A stretch of DNA of 8,689 nt, from the NCBI GenBank assembly GCA_947588915.1, contig CANPZA010000064.1, forward strand, positions 1 to 8,689. The letters run 5' to 3'. The notes below the pieces were generated by a model that saw only the letters and a program-made list of their open reading frames with translations, was not told where the DNA came from and did no database searches. Of this stretch, positions 5,743 to 8,689 are shown in pieces (the first letter of the stretch is position 1; each line of letters starts with the position of its first letter). Origin of the DNA: an uncultured Clostridia bacterium. Lineage in GTDB: Bacteria > Bacillota_A > Clostridia > TANB77 > CAG-508. The position numbers and the translations under genes were made by a program.

Positions 5743-5771
5743 AGTATACCATTAATCATGCTAAAAATCAA
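5743..5771 (-). promoter_or_regulatory. Promoter of the small membrane-protein gene
   Basis: On the - strand TTGATT (5771-5766) and TATACT (5748-5743) are 17 bases apart, placing the start of transcription about 25 bases before the start codon. It lies in the short gap shared with the divergent rlmB gene. I see no clear + strand promoter for rlmB in that gap beyond a TATAAT at 5734-5739 without a good -35. Confidence 0.65.
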
Positions 5772-5805
5772 ATAAGTAAGTTTTAGCCAAAAGAAAGGAT
5801 TAAGA

Positions 5806-6585
5806 ATGAAAGAAAATAGTAAAAAATATATAAATGAAAATATACGAGAAGATACTGATATTATTGTTGGAAGAAATAGTGTATTAGAACTATTAGAAAG
5901 TGGAAAAGACATAAATAAAATATTTATAACAAAAGGAGAAAGACATGGTTCAATTTTCAAAATTATTGCAAAAGCAAAAGAAAATAAAGTAATGATAATA
6001 GAAAAAGATAAAAAGCAAATGGATGAAATGGCACAAACACATAACTATCAAGGTGTAATTGCAACAGTACCACCATTTGAATATTGTGAAATTGAAGATA
6101 TTTTGGAAATTGCAAAAAAAAGAAAAGAAGACCCATTTATTCTCATATTAGATGAAATAGAAGATCCACATAATTTAGGATCAATAATTAGAACTGCTGA
6201 AACAGCTGGTGTACATGGAATTATTATACCTAAAAGAAGATCTGCTATGGTAAATGCTACTGTTAACAAAGTATCTGCAGGAGCTGTACAACATATGAAA
6301 ATATCAAGAGTCACAAATCTGTCAGACACAATAGAAAGATTAAAAAAAGAAGGACTTTGGATTTGTGGTACAGATATAAATGCAGATAAATATTATTATC
6401 AACAAGATTTAACAGGACCTATTGGAATAGTAATAGGAAACGAAGGAAGAGGAATAGGACCAAAAATAAAAAATAATTGTGATTACTTAATAAAAATTCC
6501 TATGAAAGGAAAAATAACATCATTAAATGCATCAGTATCTACAGGAATTATTCTATATGAAGTATTGAAACAAAAATTAAAATAA
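5806..6585 (+). CDS. rlmB: RlmB-like 23S rRNA 2'-O-ribose methyltransferase (SpoU/TrmH family)
   Basis: A SPOUT-class enzyme that transfers a methyl group from S-adenosylmethionine to a ribose 2'-OH; the closest family is RlmB, which acts on a guanosine in domain V of 23S rRNA (G2251 in E. coli). The N-terminal RNA-binding domain spans ~17-92 (VGRNSVLELL...YQGVIATV). The catalytic knot shows motif 1 PHNLGSIIRTAE (121-132, with the catalytic-type Arg129), motif 2 IVIGNEGRGI (208-217) and motif 3 IPMKGKITSLNASVSTG (231-247). Length, 259 residues, is normal. ATG 5806 has AAAGGA six bases upstream. It stands apart from the cysS-linked setting common in Bacilli. The exact target nucleotide cannot be proved from sequence; TrmH-group relatives that modify tRNA are less likely because motif 3 and the N-terminal domain fit RlmB best. 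Confidence 0.9.
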   Translation: MKENSKKYINENIREDTDIIVGRNSVLELLESGKDINKIFITKGERHGSIFKIIAKAKENKVMIIEKDKKQMDEMAQTHNYQGVIATVPPFEYCEIEDILEIAKKRKEDPFILILDEIEDPHNLGSIIRTAETAGVHGIIIPKRRSAMVNATVNKVSAGAVQHMKISRVTNLSDTIERLKKEGLWICGTDINADKYYYQQDLTGPIGIVIGNEGRGIGPKIKNNCDYLIKIPMKGKITSLNASVSTGIILYEVLKQKLK

Positions 6586-6599
6586 TTTCATAAAAAATA

Positions 6600-6628
6600 T
6601 TGATAAAGAAATATTATAAATATATAAT
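6600..6628 (+). promoter_or_regulatory. Promoter of the 596-residue membrane-anchored protein gene
   Basis: TTGATA (6600-6605) and TATAAT (6623-6628) are 17 bases apart in the 73-base gap after rlmB. Transcription would start near 6635, a few bases before the AAAGGAGG ribosome binding site at 6643-6650. Confidence 0.7.
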
Positions 6629-6658
6629 AAAGATATATATTAAAGGAGGAATTTTATT

Positions 6659-8449
6659 ATGATGCCAAGAAAAAAAAGAAGAGCATTTATTATTGCATCT
6701 ATAGTAATTTTAATATTAATAATAATATCTGCATTAGTTGCAATGTATATATATACAGATGCTTTTAAGTCTAGTTCAACATTATTTGCTAAATATATAG
6801 GAAAAAATGTTGAAAGCATTGAGAACTTATATAATGAAATTGGAAAAAGTGAGTATATTGATTCAATAAAAGAGAATAAATATATATCTGAAACTGAAGT
6901 AACAATAAATTATACTGAAAATAAAAATACAACTTTAGAAAATAAAGATAATTCTATTAATCAACTAAAACTGCAAATAAGTGGACAAACAGACAATGCT
7001 AATAATTATGACCATAAAGATATAAATCTATTGCGAGCTAATGATGAAAAAATTGCAGAAATAAGATGCATAAAAAATGATAACTTATATGGAATACAAT
7101 TTTCTGATATGTTTAATCAATATTTAGTAGCTAAAAATGAAAATCTAAAAGAATTATTTGAAACATCTGAAATTCCAGATTCAATAAAATTTGAGAATAA
7201 TTTTGATAGTATTTTAAAATTTTTAGAAAATGAAAAAGAAAATCTAAAAACAAAATATTCTAATATAATAGCAAAAAATATATCAAAAGACAATTTTTCA
7301 AAGCAAAGTAATCAAACAGTGCAAATTAATGAAAATAATATAAATGCCAATGCATATATTTTAACATTAACAAAAGAACAATTAAATAATATATATATAA
7401 AAATGTTAGAAGAATTAAAACAAGATGAAATAATTTTATCTAGAATAGACAAAATACAAGAGATGTTAGAACAATATCAAACTACCGATGGAGAAGTTTC
7501 ATCATTAAGAAATAATTTTGTAGAAAATATAGAAAAACAAATAGAAAAAATAAATCAAAATAATATTGGACAAGATGAATATAAAGTAATTGTTTATGAA
7601 AATAAAGGAAAGACAATAAAAACCGTAATTACCGGAAGTGATTATGAAATAACCTTAAACTCATTATTATCTGAAAACTCATATATACAATTATCATATA
7701 AAGATATGGAAAATGAAGAAGAAAACAGATTTACTTATAATAAAAATAATGAGCAAACAAATATTACTTTTGAAAAAATTACAAATGATGAAACGATAAC
7801 GTATGATACTTTAATTAAAGAAGAAATGAATAATAATAAATACCAAAGAAATATTATTTGTGGATATGAAGATAATACAAATAGTGTTGAAATGAACATA
7901 GAACAATTAATGCAAACAGTAAATAATTTTGATGATCAAGTAATATTGAATAATGAGAATTCAATTAATTTAAATGAATTAGAACCAGAACAGAAAAAAA
8001 TAATTTTTGATAAAGTAGGTCAAGAAGTTTTATCAAAAATTGAGGAAATAACAACTACGCAAATAAATATAAATGATTTAAGAGAAGTATTGTTAGCAAT
8101 TGGATTTGTTCAGGAACAACAATTAATAGAAGGAAATGGAGTTACTGAGACAGAAAGGAATAGATTTAATTCAAAATTTGAAATGCTACAAGGAGAAAAT
8201 CTTGAAAGCGATAGAATATTAAGTTTAATAAATGCAGTAAAAGATAATTTAATAGAATTAGAAGTTGTTTCAAATACACAATTAAAATTAAAGCTAGATA
8301 GATTTAATAAAAATGAAGAAATGGCTACAACATTAACTACATTTATTGAAAATAATAAAAGTAGAAAATATAATGCAACAATAGAATATAATAATGAAAC
8401 TGGATTAATAAGTGATATATTATTAACAATAATAGAAACAGAAAGATAA
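6659..8449 (+). CDS. Membrane-anchored protein with large Asn/Lys/Glu-rich outer domain, unknown function
   Basis: A 596-residue protein that I cannot assign to a family with confidence. It begins with a basic stretch (PRKKRR, 3-8) and one hydrophobic segment (~9-31), a signal-anchor layout that puts the remaining ~565 residues outside the cell. There is no lipobox cysteine, no LPXTG sorting motif and no second membrane helix. The outer part is polar, rich in Asn, Glu, Lys and Ile, and alternates beta-rich stretches (for example YKVIVYENKGKTIKTVITG near 313) with helical, coiled-coil-prone ones (LEELKQDEIILSRIDKIQEMLEQ near 250). No enzyme motif is visible. ATG 6659 and a second ATG at 6662 are both possible; AAAGGAGG lies 8-9 bases before the first. 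The gene has its own promoter and terminator and precedes the putative rRNA promoter. A structural or sensing envelope role is possible but unproven. Confidence 0.85.
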   Translation: MMPRKKRRAFIIASIVILILIIISALVAMYIYTDAFKSSSTLFAKYIGKNVESIENLYNEIGKSEYIDSIKENKYISETEVTINYTENKNTTLENKDNSINQLKLQISGQTDNANNYDHKDINLLRANDEKIAEIRCIKNDNLYGIQFSDMFNQYLVAKNENLKELFETSEIPDSIKFENNFDSILKFLENEKENLKTKYSNIIAKNISKDNFSKQSNQTVQINENNINANAYILTLTKEQLNNIYIKMLEELKQDEIILSRIDKIQEMLEQYQTTDGEVSSLRNNFVENIEKQIEKINQNNIGQDEYKVIVYENKGKTIKTVITGSDYEITLNSLLSENSYIQLSYKDMENEEENRFTYNKNNEQTNITFEKITNDETITYDTLIKEEMNNNKYQRNIICGYEDNTNSVEMNIEQLMQTVNNFDDQVILNNENSINLNELEPEQKKIIFDKVGQEVLSKIEEITTTQININDLREVLLAIGFVQEQQLIEGNGVTETERNRFNSKFEMLQGENLESDRILSLINAVKDNLIELEVVSNTQLKLKLDRFNKNEEMATTLTTFIENNKSRKYNATIEYNNETGLISDILLTIIETER

Positions 8450-8450
8450 T

Positions 8451-8497
8451 AAAAAGGCTAAAATTGATGTAAAATCTAATCAATTCTAGCCTTTTTT
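8451..8497 (+). terminator. Terminator after the 596-residue protein gene
   Basis: AAAAAGGCTA (8451-8460) pairs with TAGCCTTTTT, and ATTGAT (8463-8468) with ATCAAT (8479-8484), leaving one A-C mismatch and a ten-base loop. A run of six T (8492-8497) follows. The stem starts directly after the stop codon. Confidence 0.88.
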
Positions 8498-8519
8498 AAT
8501 TGCTTTAAAATTAGTAAAA

Positions 8520-8600
8520 ATAACTTGTAGAAATTTTAAAAAAATTTTATAAAAAAATTTATAAAAAAGTGTTGACAAACAAAAAAAAGTATCGTATAAT
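8520..8600 (+). promoter_or_regulatory. Strong consensus promoter with A/T-rich upstream element, probably rRNA operon
   Basis: TTGACA (8572-8577) and TATAAT (8595-8600) are exact consensus boxes with a 17-base spacer, the only such pair in the window. The preceding ~45 bases are phased runs of A and T, like the UP elements that boost rRNA promoters. The following leader supports an rRNA operon (see next entry), whose 16S gene would begin beyond the window edge. Confidence 0.8.
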
Positions 8601-8606
8601 AAAAAT

Positions 8607-8689
8607 TGTTCTGTAACTTTACGGAACATAAAAAGTACATTGAAAAGTAAACAATAGAATCCTTTAGAGAATAAACCGAAGCGGTATAA
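8607..8689 (+). promoter_or_regulatory. Untranslated leader, probably of an rRNA operon
   Basis: No open frame or ribosome binding site is seen. The transcript would begin close to a hairpin, TGTTCTGTA (8607-8615) with TACGGAACA (8620-8628) and loop ACTT. GTACATTGAAAAGTAAACA (8635-8653) resembles the TTTGAAAACTAAACA-type boxA antitermination segment of Firmicutes rRNA leaders. A small ACCG-AAG-CGGT hairpin follows near 8675-8685. Recognition of the 16S start is not possible because the window ends at 8689; a leader for another stable RNA remains possible. Confidence 0.5.

Noticed and set aside
5378..5752. Longer form of the - strand protein from ATG 5752
   Set aside because: The extension lies upstream of or within the -10 box and the predicted transcription start, and has no ribosome binding site; ATG 5710 does.
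1..8689. CRISPR array, tRNA gene, insertion sequence or phage module
   Set aside because: No regular direct repeats with spacers, no cloverleaf-type sequence and no transposase, integrase or phage-structural frame were found by eye.
1..8689. General reassignment of CGG to another amino acid
   Set aside because: Reading CGG as any amino acid would not restore the frame at 420 or 4272; a one-base shift is needed in both. An unassigned CGG remains compatible with the data but sits awkwardly with the unshifted CGG at 5675-5677.

Overview
The window is AT-rich Firmicutes-type chromosomal DNA: arginine is almost always AGA/AGG, ribosome binding sites are AGGAGG-like, and promoters have TTGACA/TATAAT-type boxes 17 bp apart. 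PolC at the left edge, the Gram-positive replicative polymerase, fits a low-GC Clostridia-like bacterium, perhaps an uncultivated gut lineage; the exact taxon cannot be read from this sequence. All genes are on the + strand except one small membrane-protein gene.

Left to right: the 3' end of polC (1-549, continued beyond the edge); a DUF1294 membrane protein (624-932); a 476-base non-coding stretch rich in DnaA boxes and TGTAA repeats (1011-1486); a rhodanese (1487-1822); an AAA/DUF4143 ATPase with its own promoter (2018-3241); lepA (3498-5304); a small four-helix membrane protein on the - strand (5378-5710); an RlmB-like 23S rRNA 2'-O-methyltransferase (5806-6585); a 596-residue membrane-anchored protein of unknown function (6659-8449); and at the right edge a strong promoter with an A/T-rich upstream element and a leader that looks like the front of an rRNA operon (8572-8689). 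Most genes have their own promoter and terminator, so this is a row of single-gene units with a replication/translation flavour, not one operon.

The most striking observation is that the two universally conserved genes, polC and lepA, are each split by the same +1 frame change. In each, one extra C precedes a conserved glycine codon, so the ribosome in the original frame meets CGG and the protein resumes one base later at GGA or GGT. Both sites share the 17-base pattern GCRRGAGAAGWWCGGWW. The only other in-frame CGG in the window (codon 12 of the - strand gene) lacks that upstream pattern and is read as arginine without a shift. This suggests either a sequence-programmed +1 frameshift linked to a rare or poorly decoded CGG codon, or a systematic sequence error at one motif. 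The DnaA-box region is the second point of interest.
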